This document shows, piece after piece, positions 30,628 through 40,172 of a stretch of DNA of 64,000 bases (within the stretch, counting starts at the first letter, position 1; every line of letters starts with the position of its first letter). The stretch lies in the NCBI GenBank assembly GCA_902611465.1, contig CACLZS010000003.1:28835-92834 (forward strand), in the 5' to 3' direction. Origin of the DNA: an uncultured Pelagibacteraceae bacterium (lineage in GTDB: Bacteria; Pseudomonadota; Alphaproteobacteria; Pelagibacterales; Pelagibacteraceae). The position numbers were made by a program, and so were the translations under genes. The notes beneath the pieces were generated by a model, which had not been told where the DNA came from, did not search any database, and saw only the letters and a list, made by a program, of their open reading frames with translations.

Positions 30628-31914
30628 ATGACAGATTACAAAGTAAAAGATATTAACGAAGCAGAATTTGGAAGAAAAGAAATCTCTCTAGCAGAGACTG
30701 AAATGCCAGGATTAATGGCAGTAAGAGCCGAATATAAAGGCAAAAATCCTCTTAAAGGTGCAAGAATTTTAGGTTGTCTTCATATGACAATTCAAACAGC
30801 AGTTTTGATTGAAACTTTAGTTGATTTAGGTGCAGAATGTAGATGGTCTTCATGCAATATATTTTCAACACAAGATCATGCAGCAGCAGCAATTGCAAAA
30901 GCTGGTATCCCAGTATTTGCATGGAAGGGTGAGACAGAGGAAGAATATTGGTGGTGTGTAAAACAGACTATAGAGGGCAAAAAAGACTGGATCCCTAACA
31001 TGATATTAGATGATGGTGGAGATCTTACTGCTCTTATGCATAAAGATTACAAAGATTTATTAAAAGGTGTAAAAGGTTTGAGTGAAGAAACAACAACAGG
31101 TGTTTTAGCACTTAAAAAAATGGAAGAACAAGGTCAATTGTTAGTACCAGCAATTAATGTAAACGACTCGGTCACGAAATCAAAATTTGATAATCTATAT
31201 GGATGTAGAGAAAGTTTAGTTGATGGGATCAAAAGAGCTACAGATGTAATGATGTCAGGGAAAGTTGCAATTGTTGCAGGCTTTGGTGATGTTGGAAAAG
31301 GTAGTGCAGCATCTTTACGACAGAGTGGAGCAAGAGTTTTAGTAACCGAAACTGATCCTATTTGTGCATTACAAGCTGCTATGGAGGGTTACGAAGTAGT
31401 TTTAATGGATGAAATGATAGGTCAAGCAGATATCGTTGTAACTGCAACTGGCAATAAAGATGTAGTAACGGCAGATCATATGAGAGCTATGAAAGATAGA
31501 TCTATTCTATGTAATATTGGACACTTCGATAACGAAATTCAAGTCGAGGCTTTGAAAAATTATAAATGGGATGAAGTAAAACCTCAAGTTCATGAAATCA
31601 CATTCCCAGACGACAAAAGATTAATTTTGTTAGCTGAAGGAAGACTTGTAAATTTAGGTTGTGGAACTGGTCACCCAAGTTTTGTTATGAGTGCATCATT
31701 TACTAATCAGGTTATTGCTCAAATTGAGCTTTGGAATAATTCAGATAACTATGAAAATAAAGTTTATGTGCTTCCTAAACACTTAGATGAAAAGGTTGCA
31801 AGGCTTCACTTAGATAAAGTTGGCGCAAAATTAACGCCACTATCAAAAGAGCAAGCTGACTATATAAGTGTAACACCAGAGGGACCATACAAGCCTCATG
31901 CTTATCGCTACTAG
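30628..31914 (+). CDS. ahcY: Adenosylhomocysteinase
   Basis: AhcY splits S-adenosylhomocysteine into adenosine and homocysteine, clearing the inhibitor left by methyltransferases. The 428-aa protein shows [45 protein letters not shown], the NAD motif [22 protein letters not shown] and the C-terminal [28 protein letters not shown] end. Length is a little under the 460-470 of many proteobacterial forms. It overlaps tsaE by 17 bases. No SAH riboswitch is visible in the 42-bp gap before it. Confidence 0.97.
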   Translation: MTDYKVKDINEAEFGRKEISLAETEMPGLMAVRAEYKGKNPLKGARILGCLHMTIQTAVLIETLVDLGAECRWSSCNIFSTQDHAAAAIAKAGIPVFAWKGETEEEYWWCVKQTIEGKKDWIPNMILDDGGDLTALMHKDYKDLLKGVKGLSEETTTGVLALKKMEEQGQLLVPAINVNDSVTKSKFDNLYGCRESLVDGIKRATDVMMSGKVAIVAGFGDVGKGSAASLRQSGARVLVTETDPICALQAAMEGYEVVLMDEMIGQADIVVTATGNKDVVTADHMRAMKDRSILCNIGHFDNEIQVEALKNYKWDEVKPQVHEITFPDDKRLILLAEGRLVNLGCGTGHPSFVMSASFTNQVIAQIELWNNSDNYENKVYVLPKHLDEKVARLHLDKVGAKLTPLSKEQADYISVTPEGPYKPHAYRY

Positions 31915-32377
31915 AAGTGGCAAAATTAATATTTCTAAAGAAAAAGATACTAGACTTGTAGCTGAAAAAATTTCTAAGCTTATTAATTTAGGAGATTTCA
32001 TACTTTTAACTGGGAATCTAGGTGTAGGAAAAACTACCTTCACTAAATATATTATTAATTCTCTTCAAAGAATTAATAGACAGGCAATATCAGAAGTTCC
32101 TAGTCCTACTTTTAATATTACTAATGAGTATCAGATAAAAAAAATTTTAATAAAACACTACGATCTATATAGAATTAGAAATGAAAAGGAGCTTAATAAT
32201 TTAGGTATCCAAGAAAATTTAAAAAAACAAATAACCCTAGTTGAGTGGCCTGAAATGGTAAAAAAATTGAAAATTAAAAATATTATTAGTTTAATATTTA
32301 AATATAATAAAAACTATACTGAGCGTTATCTGACAATAATTTCTAAAAACAAAAAATTAATTAATGAATTTAAGTAA
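31898..32377 (+). CDS. tsaE: tRNA threonylcarbamoyladenosine biosynthesis ATPase TsaE
   Basis: TsaE is the ATPase helper of TsaB-TsaD in making t6A37 on ANN-decoding tRNAs. The 159-aa protein has Walker [11 protein letters not shown] near 46, [19 protein letters not shown] and the late VEWPE motif. It overlaps ahcY by 17 and amgK by 14 bases, in the tsaE-amgK-murU order common in alphaproteobacteria. Confidence 0.93.
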   Translation: MLIATRSGKINISKEKDTRLVAEKISKLINLGDFILLTGNLGVGKTTFTKYIINSLQRINRQAISEVPSPTFNITNEYQIKKILIKHYDLYRIRNEKELNNLGIQENLKKQITLVEWPEMVKKLKIKNIISLIFKYNKNYTERYLTIISKNKKLINEFK

Positions 32378-33287
32378 ATTAAAAAAACTCACTGGAGATG
32401 CATCGTTTAGAAATTTTTATAGAGGAAAAAAAAATATTCTTGTTCATTGTGAAAAAAATAAAAAAAGTAATTTGTTAGAATACGATGCTGTTAACAAAAT
32501 ATTAATTAAAAAAAATATTTTAGCACCTAAATTAATATCTCAGAATTACAAAAATAATTATATTGAGATTGAAGATTTTGGTGATTTAACAGTTTTTAAA
32601 AAATTCAAAAAAAAATCTACCAACAAAAAAATATATTATAAAAAAATTTTAAACTTATTGGTCAAAATCACAAATATTAAAATTAAATATAAAGTTCCAA
32701 ACTATTCATTAAAAAAATTATTAGATGAGAGTAATTTATTCTTAGACTGGTATTTACCAAAATATGTCAAAAGTGAAAAAAATAAAATTTTAAAAGTCAA
32801 ATTTAATAAGATATTTAAAAAATTACTAAACAATATCTATTTTAAAAATAAAGTTTTTGTACATCGAGATTTTCATATATCTAATATAATGATAACTAAA
32901 AAAGGTTTAGGATTGATAGACAGTCAAGATGCTGTCTATGGTAATATTGCATATGATCTAGCCTCTCTTATCGATGATGTTAGGTTTAAAACAGATAAAA
33001 AGATTAAAAATTTTATTTTTAATGAGTTTATAAATAGGAACAAACACTTAGACCTTAAGAAGTTTAAAAATGACTTTGATATTTTATCTGTTTTAAGGAA
33101 TTTAAAAATAATTGGCATATTCACTAGGTTATCTGTGAGAGATAAAAAAAACAAATACCTTAAACTTATACCTCACGCATGGGAGTTGATCGAATACAGA
33201 ACTTTAAATAATCCTATATTCAAAGACTTAAATTACCTTTTAAGTAAAAACTTTGATAGAAAAATTAGAAAAACTTATGAAAATTAA
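32364..33287 (+). CDS. amgK: Amino-sugar kinase AmgK (aminoglycoside phosphotransferase fold)
   Basis: AmgK phosphorylates free N-acetylmuramate at C1 for cell-wall recycling. The 307-aa protein starts with LTGDASFRNFYR, the typical AmgK entry, and has the kinase catalytic loop VHRDFHISNIM and metal-binding IDSQDAVYGNIAYDLASLIDD. It is followed directly by MurU, the next enzyme in the MurNAc bypass, and both are packed in overlapping frames. The assignment rests on fold plus context. Confidence 0.88.
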   Translation: MNLSKLKKLTGDASFRNFYRGKKNILVHCEKNKKSNLLEYDAVNKILIKKNILAPKLISQNYKNNYIEIEDFGDLTVFKKFKKKSTNKKIYYKKILNLLVKITNIKIKYKVPNYSLKKLLDESNLFLDWYLPKYVKSEKNKILKVKFNKIFKKLLNNIYFKNKVFVHRDFHISNIMITKKGLGLIDSQDAVYGNIAYDLASLIDDVRFKTDKKIKNFIFNEFINRNKHLDLKKFKNDFDILSVLRNLKIIGIFTRLSVRDKKNKYLKLIPHAWELIEYRTLNNPIFKDLNYLLSKNFDRKIRKTYEN

Positions 33288-33963
33288 AACCGCTCTTATA
33301 CTCTGCGCTGGATTTGGGAAGAGAGTACAACCGATTACAGATAGTTTGCCCAAGCCATTAATAGTTTATAAAAATGAAACTTTATTAGAAAATACAATTA
33401 ATTTTCTTGTTAAGATAAAAATTAAAAAAATCAAAATTAATGTTTTTTATTTAAAAGAAAAGATAATTGATTTTATTAACAGTAAAAATTTTCCAATAAA
33501 TATTGAAATTGTAGATGATGGTGAGACAATCTTAGGAACAGGAGGTGGTACTTTAAGTCTAATTAAAAAATCTTATGAGGATGATGTTTTAGTAATCAAT
33601 CCAGATACGATTTGGAATGACAGTTACGTCAAATCAATTTTCGAAATGGAGAAAATGTACTTTGAAAAAAAAATAAAAAATATTTTATTAATTGTAAATA
33701 ACTTGACATGTTTCGATAAAAGATTTAATGGAGATTTTGAGATTAAAAACAATATCCTTCTAAAAGAAAAAATAAATAATTTTAAATATACTGGATGTCA
33801 GATATTCAACAAGGAATTAATATCACACAAACAATTAAATTATTTTCCAATATCTGAAATATGGGATGAACTTTTAAGAGAAAGCAAACTTTATGGTTAT
33901 GAGCATAAAGGTGAATTTAAGCATTTAACTGATTTTGAAATATACGAAAAATTATTTATTTAG
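33277..33963 (+). CDS. murU: N-acetylmuramate-1-phosphate uridylyltransferase MurU
   Basis: MurU makes UDP-MurNAc from MurNAc-1-P, bypassing MurA and MurB. The protein begins MKIKTALILCAGFGKRVQPITDSLPKPL, the nucleotidyltransferase signature, followed by DDGETILGTGGGTL and VINPDTIW. The ORF track starts at an upstream TTG (33253), but the ATG at 33277 places the motif right at the N terminus and is preferred. It overlaps amgK by 11 bases and shares 4 bases at its stop with the convergent gpmA. Confidence 0.88.
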   Translation: MKIKTALILCAGFGKRVQPITDSLPKPLIVYKNETLLENTINFLVKIKIKKIKINVFYLKEKIIDFINSKNFPINIEIVDDGETILGTGGGTLSLIKKSYEDDVLVINPDTIWNDSYVKSIFEMEKMYFEKKIKNILLIVNNLTCFDKRFNGDFEIKNNILLKEKINNFKYTGCQIFNKELISHKQLNYFPISEIWDELLRESKLYGYEHKGEFKHLTDFEIYEKLFI

Positions 33964-34670
33964 AAAACTAAAAGATCTTTTGCTCTATCTTTATCTAAAT
34001 ACCTTGCATTCTTAATCTTTCCTTTTTCAAATATAATCAATAGAGGATTGCCAGTTGGTATTTCCAAACTCGAAATATTTTCATTATCTAAATTAAATAT
34101 ATATTTACATAATGATCTTATTGAATTTCCATGAGCCGATACAATAATATTTTTATCTAATTTAGGTTCAATATTTTTTTTGTAAAAAGGTATCACTCTT
34201 TCATAAGTATTTTTTAATGACTCTGTATCTGGAATTTTATCTTTTGGAACATTTTTATATATATTAATATTTAATGGATGATATGGGCTAGTTTTTTTTA
34301 GTGGCTCAGGCGGGTTATTCCAGGATCTTCTAAAAGTATGAATTTTTTCTTCTCCATAAAGTTTCCTCATTTCATCTTTATTTAAACCTGTTAACGCTCC
34401 ATAGTGCCTCTCATTTAGCTCCCAAGCATTAACAACATTTTGATCTTTAATTCTCATAGTATTGAGAATTAAATTTAGTGTTTCGATCGATCTAGTCTGT
34501 AATGATGTATAAAAATAAGATAATTCAAGGTTTAATTCCTTTATTAATTCTCCAGCCTTACAAGCTTCAAGTTTGCCCTTGGCAGCTAAACCTACATCTA
34601 CCCAGCCAGTAAAACGGTTTTCTAGGTTCCATTCGCTTTGTCCGTGTCTAACAAGTATTAAATTATTCAT
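33960..34670 (-). CDS. gpmA: 2,3-bisphosphoglycerate-dependent phosphoglycerate mutase
   Basis: GpmA interconverts 3- and 2-phosphoglycerate in glycolysis and gluconeogenesis. The 236-aa product has LVRHGQSEWNLENRFTGWVDVGL with the phospho-His, YTSLQTRSIETLN, WELNERHYGALTGLNK and SAHGNSIRSLCKY with the second catalytic His. It is a single-gene minus-strand unit between murU and the zeta-subunit gene, and its 3' end overlaps murU by 4 bases. Confidence 0.96.
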   Translation of the reverse strand: MNNLILVRHGQSEWNLENRFTGWVDVGLAAKGKLEACKAGELIKELNLELSYFYTSLQTRSIETLNLILNTMRIKDQNVVNAWELNERHYGALTGLNKDEMRKLYGEEKIHTFRRSWNNPPEPLKKTSPYHPLNINIYKNVPKDKIPDTESLKNTYERVIPFYKKNIEPKLDKNIIVSAHGNSIRSLCKYIFNLDNENISSLEIPTGNPLLIIFEKGKIKNARYLDKDRAKDLLVF

Positions 34671-34700
34671 AAATTTAACACAAATATAAATTAAATTAGA

Positions 34701-34728
34701 TTGACATAAAGCTAAATCTTTTTAATTT
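34701..34728 (+). promoter_or_regulatory. Promoter for the zeta-inhibitor gene
   Basis: A perfect TTGACA (34701-34706) lies 16 bp before TAATTT (34723-34728). The -10 is weak but ends 7 bp before the ATG at 34735, and no Shine-Dalgarno is present, so a leaderless start at the ATG is predicted. Confidence 0.5.
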
Positions 34729-34734
34729 ATTACA

Positions 34735-35043
34735 ATGAGTTCATTTGAAGATAGAAAAAAAAGTTTCGAAAAGAAATTTGCTCACGATCAAGAGCTTCAA
34801 TTCAAAGTTAGTGCTAGAAGGAATAAATATTTAGGTGAATGGGTATCTCAAATATTAAGTTATAATCCAGATCAAGAAAAAGAGTACATTCAATCAGTAA
34901 TAAAAGCAGATTTTGCTGAAGCAGGAGATCAAGACGTTTTTCGAAAAATTAAAGAGGATTTGAAAGAAAAAAACGTATCAGATGAAGATCTTCGAAAAAA
35001 AATGGACGAATTAAATGAAAAAGCAAAAACTGATTTTAATTAG
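34735..35043 (+). CDS. DUF1476 protein, ATP synthase zeta inhibitor subunit
   Basis: DUF1476 proteins are the alphaproteobacterial zeta subunit, which binds F1-ATPase and blocks wasteful ATP hydrolysis. The 102-aa, highly charged helical protein begins MSSFEDRKKSFEKKFAHDQELQFKVSARRNKYLGEWVSQIL, a very typical DUF1476 start. It is about 34 kb from the atp genes in this window, so it is separately controlled. The nuclease gene downstream overlaps it by 29 bases in another frame. Confidence 0.92.
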   Translation: MSSFEDRKKSFEKKFAHDQELQFKVSARRNKYLGEWVSQILSYNPDQEKEYIQSVIKADFAEAGDQDVFRKIKEDLKEKNVSDEDLRKKMDELNEKAKTDFN

Positions 35044-35530
35044 TTTTTTTTTCTTCTTATTTAACATTAATCCCTTATTGTCTTCAGAACAAAATTATTT
35101 GTTAATCTCAGGCAAACCAAAAATTACAGATGGTGATACAATTAAGATTAATAATAAAAAAATTCGTTTTAGTGGAATTGATGCTCCAGAAAGTCTTTTT
35201 TTTGGAAAAAAACAATCATGTATCTTGAATAATGTTGAAATTCTATGTGGGAAGTTATCTAAAGATAAACTCATTGAAAAAATTGGAAATCAGATTGTTA
35301 ATTGTAAAATAGAAAAAAACAAAGATCAATATAGCAGGTTAATAGGAGAATGTTTTATAAATAAAGAAAGCCTATCAGTTTTTATGGTTAAGAATGGTTA
35401 TGCATTTGATTATCCTAAATATTCAAACGGAAAATTTCGAAAATATCAGATTTATGCAGAAAAACTTTCCTTGGGTTTATGGCAAATGCAATTCGAATAT
35501 CCTTGGATATGGAGAAAAAAAAATAGATAA
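35015..35530 (+). CDS. Thermonuclease (SNase)-family secreted nuclease
   Basis: This 171-aa protein has a signal peptide (KKQKLILISFFFFLFNINPLLSSE) and a staphylococcal-nuclease fold: ITDGDTIKINNKKIRFSGIDAPES, then DQYSRLIGECF and NLSVFMVKNGYAF-like sequence, and an end rich in aromatic residues. The Arg/Asp/Glu active-site pattern is present. It may degrade extracellular or periplasmic nucleic acid for phosphate and nucleosides. It begins inside the zeta-subunit gene and is followed 8 bp later by the SLT lipoprotein. Confidence 0.87.
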   Translation: MKKQKLILISFFFFLFNINPLLSSEQNYLLISGKPKITDGDTIKINNKKIRFSGIDAPESLFFGKKQSCILNNVEILCGKLSKDKLIEKIGNQIVNCKIEKNKDQYSRLIGECFINKESLSVFMVKNGYAFDYPKYSNGKFRKYQIYAEKLSLGLWQMQFEYPWIWRKKNR

Positions 35531-35538
35531 TAAAAAAA

Positions 35539-36138
35539 ATGATTCGAAACAAAAATATTTATTTAATTTTAATTCTTATCTTAGTTTCTGCTTGCTCTTC
35601 AATTCCTAAAAATACTGCTGATGGCTGTTCAATTTTTTCAGAAAGATATCTTTGGTATAAGCATGCCAAAAAAACTGAACAAAAATGGGGTACTCCTATT
35701 AATTTACAACTTGCTATAATTAAAATGGAGTCTGATTTTGATTGGTTGGCAAAACCACCTAGACAAAAATTATTTAAGGTTATTCCATATAAAAGACCAT
35801 CAAGTTCTTTTGGTTATTCTCAAGCAATTAGAGGAACCTGGAAGCAATACAAAGAGGAAACAGGAAACAAGTATGCTACTAGGACAAGATTTAAAGATAG
35901 TGTAGATTTTATTGGTTGGTATACAAACAAAACAGAAAAGATCCTAAAAATACCAAAAAATGATGCTTTTAAACAATATGTTGCTTATCATGAGGGCTGG
36001 GGAAATTACAAAAATTATAAAAAGAATCAAAAAATTATTCTTTTAGCAAAAAAAGTTGAAAACCAATCTAAGAAATACAAGGCACAACTTAATAATTGTC
36101 AAAAATCACTTACTACTAAAAAATATATTATATTTTAG
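35539..36138 (+). CDS. Lipoprotein with lytic-transglycosylase (SLT) fold
   Basis: The 199-aa protein has a lipoprotein signal with lipobox LVSAC at Cys19. The body resembles a lysozyme-like SLT domain: NLQLAIIKMESDFDW with the likely catalytic Glu, SSSFGYSQAIRGTWKQYKEETG, VDFIGWYTNK and YVAYHEGWGNYKNY. It probably cuts peptidoglycan at the outer membrane's inner face. Its TAG overlaps the convergent RND gene stop by 4 bases. Confidence 0.85.
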   Translation: MIRNKNIYLILILILVSACSSIPKNTADGCSIFSERYLWYKHAKKTEQKWGTPINLQLAIIKMESDFDWLAKPPRQKLFKVIPYKRPSSSFGYSQAIRGTWKQYKEETGNKYATRTRFKDSVDFIGWYTNKTEKILKIPKNDAFKQYVAYHEGWGNYKNYKKNQKIILLAKKVENQSKKYKAQLNNCQKSLTTKKYIIF

Positions 36139-39100
36139 TTTAATTGTTTTTTAAGCTCTATATCAACTGCATCAATTCTCTTCGTATTTTTCGCCAAAGT
36201 TAAATACATCGTTGGAGTTACATATAAAGTGAAGAAAGTAGAAATTATCATGCCACCAAGTATAGTTGCACCTACAGCAAGTCGGGAACCTTCTCCAGCA
36301 CCTGGTCCAATATTTCCAATAACCAAAGGTAACATCGCAATCATTGTGCTAAGAGATGTCATTATGATTGGTCTAAATCTTAAACTGCAGGCTTCTTTTA
36401 CAGCCTTTTCAATTTCTTTACCTTTAGTCCTCAATTGATTTGCGTAATCAACGATAAGAATACTATTTTTTGTTGAAATACCAATAAGTATTACCAAGGC
36501 TATTTGTGAAAATATATTTATTGATGAATTCAAGAATAGAATAAATATTAATCCTCCAAATACTGCAAGTGGAACAGTTAAAATAATTATAAATGGGTGT
36601 ATAAACGAATTAAAAGTAGCTGACATAACAAGATAAGCAGTCAACAATGCTAAAGCAAATATGATATAAAGTTCATTACTTGTTTCCTTTAATTCTTCAG
36701 ATTTTCCTTTCCAAGTAATTTGTTTTTCTGGAGCAACTTTAGTCATTGTTTCTTCTAAATATTTAATTGCTTCAGCTAAAGTATAACCTTCACTTATATT
36801 AGCCGATATTGTTACGGCACGTTGTCTGTTATATCTTGATAACTTACTTGCCGTTCCTTTTTCATTAAACTCAACAAGATTAGAGAGGGAAACTAAATTA
36901 CCTGTTTTTTCTGATCGAACGAATATTTTACTTAAACTTTCCTTATTTTTTCTATCTTCTAAATATTGTTGTAAAATAATTGGATATTCTTTTCCAAGTT
37001 TATTAAATTTTGTGACCGTCTTACCCCCATACAAAGTTTCTAAAGTTTGACCAATTGCTTCAGTTGATATTCCTAAGTCTTTTGCTTTATTTTTGTTAAT
37101 TTTTATATTCACTTCAGGTTTATTTCTCGTGTAGTCAGATTCAAGTCTTGATAAATTTCTGTTCTTTCTTAACATTCTAATAACCTGAGACTGTATTTGT
37201 TCTAACTCTTCGTATGTATTTCCATAAATAACCATTTGAACCGGCTTATTGTAACTTGAAACTCTTATTGACTGAGGAGAAATTGGAAATGCTAGTGTTT
37301 GAGGTACTGTAACTATTTTTCCAATTGCTTGTCTCATTATTGTTTGAGAATTTTGTTTTCTATTTTTCCAATTGTCCAAAAGTGAGATTATTAAGAAGCT
37401 ATTTTCAGAGCCAAAACCTGGAACTATCATTAAAAATCTATTGTATGGACTATTATCGCCATCAAGCAGTGGAATAAGTCTTTTTTCCACATCCTCAGCT
37501 CTTTTTTGAGTATACTGGAATGAACTTCCTTCATCAGTAAATCCTATAACTAAGTAAACTCCACGATCTTCTAATGGTAACAATTCTTTTTTTGTATAGT
37601 TATACAAAGCCCCAGAGGCAACTATGATAAAAATTATGAATGTTATTATTGTTTTCTTCTTGTTCATCCAAAATCCTAATGTCTCAGTGTAAAATTTTAA
37701 AAAGCCTTGAAAAAATTTATCAAAACGTCTTGTTAAGAAATTAGACTTTTTCTTTTTATCAAGAAATTTACTACCTAGCATTGGCGAAAGTGTTAGAGCA
37801 ACAAATGATGACACTACTATTGCAAATGATAGTGCTATTGCAGTCTCTTTAAATAAAGTTCCAGCAATACCTTCAATGAAAATTAAAGGCAAAAATACTG
37901 CAACCAAAATAAGAGTTGTTGCAATAATTGCAAATGTAATTTGTTTTGAGCCTTTATATGCTGCTACCAGTGGTGTCTCACCATTTTCAATTCTTCTATA
38001 TATTGCATCAGTCATAATGACTGAATCATCAGTAATAATTCCAATTGCTAATATAAAACTTAGTAAGACAAATATATTAATAGATAAATCAAATATATAT
38101 AAACCTAAGAATGTAGCAATTAGACTTACAGGTAAAGCTATTGCAGGAACAATAACTGCTTTTAAATTTCCTAAAAATAAATAAATTATTATTACAACAA
38201 GTATAAAGGCTATAGCTAAAGTTTTATAAACTTCATTTATTGCTTCGCCAATATAAGTAGCTCTATTAAAAGCTATTTCCAAATTTAAGTCGCCAGGTAA
38301 AGTTTTTCTAATTTCATTGATTTTCTTTTCAACATCTTTTGATAATTCAACAGTTGAAGCTCCACTTCTTGCATAAATTCCTATACCCATGGTTTTTAAA
38401 TTTAATGCTCCTTTACTTTGAGCTCTAAATAAAACTTTCTCTGTGACAGGACCTAATTCTAAATTTGCAATATCAGATAATCTTACTATATTATCTTTAG
38501 CTTTCTTAATTGGCAGTTCCTTAAGTTTTTCTAAATCATTATATGATTTATCGATATTGATCGTTAAATCTATATTTTCAGCCTCAAGTGTACCCGCTGG
38601 TAATCGAACATTTTCGTTTCTTAAAGATCTTTCTACTTCTTGAATAGTTAAATTATTTGCAGCTAATTTGATTGGATCTATCCATACTCTAATACTCTGC
38701 TCCCTAAGGCCACCCGTTCTTATTCGACCAACATTTTTAATGCTAGAAAATTGATCAACTAAATATCGTTCTGCATAGTCTCCGAGCTCAAGATCACTCC
38801 AAGTTTCTGAAGATAAGGCAAGCCACATTGTGGTTGTAAAACCTGCAGATTGCTTAAGTATTCTTGGGGCCTCAGACTCGGCTGGCAGCCTTCCAACAAT
38901 TCTTGCAACTCTCTCTCTTACATCATTTGCGGCATTATCAAGGTCTATATCTGTATCAAATTCGATATTTATAGTACTTTTCCCATTCTCTGATTTAGCG
39001 TCTATGTTTTTTATTCCCTCTGCTCCACCTATAACTTCTTCAATTACCTGTGTCACTTCTTCATCAACAATTGGAGCTGACGCTGATGCATATTCTACCT

Positions 39101-39245
39101 GGACTTGAACCACAGGTGGTTGTAAACCAGTTGGTAGTTCTCTAACTGGTAATTTTGAAAAAACAAAAGTTCCAAAGACTACTAATATTAAGGATAATAC
39201 CCATGACAATGCTGGTCTTCTAATACTAACATCAGTTAAATACAT
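36135..39245 (-). CDS. RND efflux pump, inner-membrane permease
   Basis: This 1036-aa HAE-type RND transporter has the expected 12 TM plan with two large periplasmic loops. It begins MYLTDVSIRRPALSWVLSLILVVFG, and shows the TM4 region LAIGIITDDSVIMTDAIYRRIE with the proton-relay Asp pair and the TM10-11 region STKNSILIVDYANQLR and RPIIMTSLSTMIAMLPL. Substrate is unknown. It lies 4 bp after its adaptor gene in an operon with a sulfurtransferase and MsrA. No TolC-like gene is in the window. Confidence 0.94.
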   Translation of the reverse strand: MYLTDVSIRRPALSWVLSLILVVFGTFVFSKLPVRELPTGLQPPVVQVQVEYASASAPIVDEEVTQVIEEVIGGAEGIKNIDAKSENGKSTINIEFDTDIDLDNAANDVRERVARIVGRLPAESEAPRILKQSAGFTTTMWLALSSETWSDLELGDYAERYLVDQFSSIKNVGRIRTGGLREQSIRVWIDPIKLAANNLTIQEVERSLRNENVRLPAGTLEAENIDLTINIDKSYNDLEKLKELPIKKAKDNIVRLSDIANLELGPVTEKVLFRAQSKGALNLKTMGIGIYARSGASTVELSKDVEKKINEIRKTLPGDLNLEIAFNRATYIGEAINEVYKTLAIAFILVVIIIYLFLGNLKAVIVPAIALPVSLIATFLGLYIFDLSINIFVLLSFILAIGIITDDSVIMTDAIYRRIENGETPLVAAYKGSKQITFAIIATTLILVAVFLPLIFIEGIAGTLFKETAIALSFAIVVSSFVALTLSPMLGSKFLDKKKKSNFLTRRFDKFFQGFLKFYTETLGFWMNKKKTIITFIIFIIVASGALYNYTKKELLPLEDRGVYLVIGFTDEGSSFQYTQKRAEDVEKRLIPLLDGDNSPYNRFLMIVPGFGSENSFLIISLLDNWKNRKQNSQTIMRQAIGKIVTVPQTLAFPISPQSIRVSSYNKPVQMVIYGNTYEELEQIQSQVIRMLRKNRNLSRLESDYTRNKPEVNIKINKNKAKDLGISTEAIGQTLETLYGGKTVTKFNKLGKEYPIILQQYLEDRKNKESLSKIFVRSEKTGNLVSLSNLVEFNEKGTASKLSRYNRQRAVTISANISEGYTLAEAIKYLEETMTKVAPEKQITWKGKSEELKETSNELYIIFALALLTAYLVMSATFNSFIHPFIIILTVPLAVFGGLIFILFLNSSINIFSQIALVILIGISTKNSILIVDYANQLRTKGKEIEKAVKEACSLRFRPIIMTSLSTMIAMLPLVIGNIGPGAGEGSRLAVGATILGGMIISTFFTLYVTPTMYLTLAKNTKRIDAVDIELKKQLN

Positions 39246-39249
39246 TTAA

Positions 39250-40170
39250 TTATTTACTTTTATTTTCTTTTTTACCCCAACTAGACTCACTTTTTTTTTC
39301 ACCATCTTTAATGGGTTTAATTTTTCCATTGGGTCTTACTTTTTTCAATCCTTCAGCAACAACTATATCGCCCTCATTTAAACCTGACTCCACTTCTAGA
39401 TATCCTTTGTTTCTGTTACCAACTTTAACTTCAACTCTTTTTGTTATATTCTCTTTATCTACTTTATAAATATAAACTTTGTTACCTTCTAAGATTACAC
39501 TTGTATCTGGAATTCCTAAAGAAACTCTTTCATCATATTTTATTGTGACTTCCATTAAAGCACCAGGCAAAATCTCTGAATTTGAATTTTGCATTTTAAC
39601 TCTAAGTCTTAAAGATCTATTGCTAACATCAATTTTGCTAGCCAAAGAGTCTACTATTCCGTTATAAGTTTTATCCTTATTGCCAGAAAATTTTACATCA
39701 ACTCCAAGTCCTTTCTTTACAAACGGTGCGAATACCTCTGGAACATCAACATCAATAAATAAAGAAGATGCGTCCTCAATATCAATTACAACAGAACTTT
39801 CCGAAACATTAATATCGTCAGAAAAGTTTCTTTTACCAATTACTCCATCGAAGGGTGCTACTATAGTTCTATTTTTTAATTTTGCGATAACATCACCAGA
39901 CTTAACCTTGGTATTATATTTGATTTCTTCTAGAATTTCGTATTTTTCAATATTGTATGACTGTGTTTTAATTGGAACCGCCGTTCCAAAGGTTTCAATA
40001 ATATTTTGAAACTTTCTTTCCTCTACTGTTTTGACAATGATACCTGGTGGCGGTCTTTTACTAAATTTTTTTTTAAAATGGTTCCCAATCATTGTTCGAG
40101 CAATGATCACTCCTGCAATAATTAGAAAAAAAATTACTATTATTGATGTTATTTTAGTAGATCTCTTCAT
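39250..40170 (-). CDS. RND efflux periplasmic adaptor (membrane-fusion protein)
   Basis: This is the HlyD/AcrA-type adaptor linking the RND pump to an outer-membrane channel. The 306-aa protein has one N-terminal TM anchor, a lipoyl-like half (AKLKNRTIVAPFDGVIGKRNFSDDINVSESSVVIDIED), a beta-barrel segment (RLRVKMQNSNSEILPGALMEV) and a C-terminal domain (VEVGLNEGDIVVAEGLKKVRPNGKIKP type). The alpha-hairpin is very short, so it is at the compact end of the family. Confidence 0.92.
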   Translation of the reverse strand: MKRSTKITSIIVIFFLIIAGVIIARTMIGNHFKKKFSKRPPPGIIVKTVEERKFQNIIETFGTAVPIKTQSYNIEKYEILEEIKYNTKVKSGDVIAKLKNRTIVAPFDGVIGKRNFSDDINVSESSVVIDIEDASSLFIDVDVPEVFAPFVKKGLGVDVKFSGNKDKTYNGIVDSLASKIDVSNRSLRLRVKMQNSNSEILPGALMEVTIKYDERVSLGIPDTSVILEGNKVYIYKVDKENITKRVEVKVGNRNKGYLEVESGLNEGDIVVAEGLKKVRPNGKIKPIKDGEKKSESSWGKKENKSK

Positions 40171-40172
40171 TT

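Noticed and set aside
35394-35609. 71-aa + strand ORF between nuclease and lipoprotein
   Set aside because: It overlaps both real genes in another frame, and the two neighbours have clear domains and signals.
36229-39108. Several + strand ORFs of 66-102 aa within the RND permease gene
   Set aside because: They are all antisense to a well-supported long gene and read as reverse complements of its transmembrane codons.
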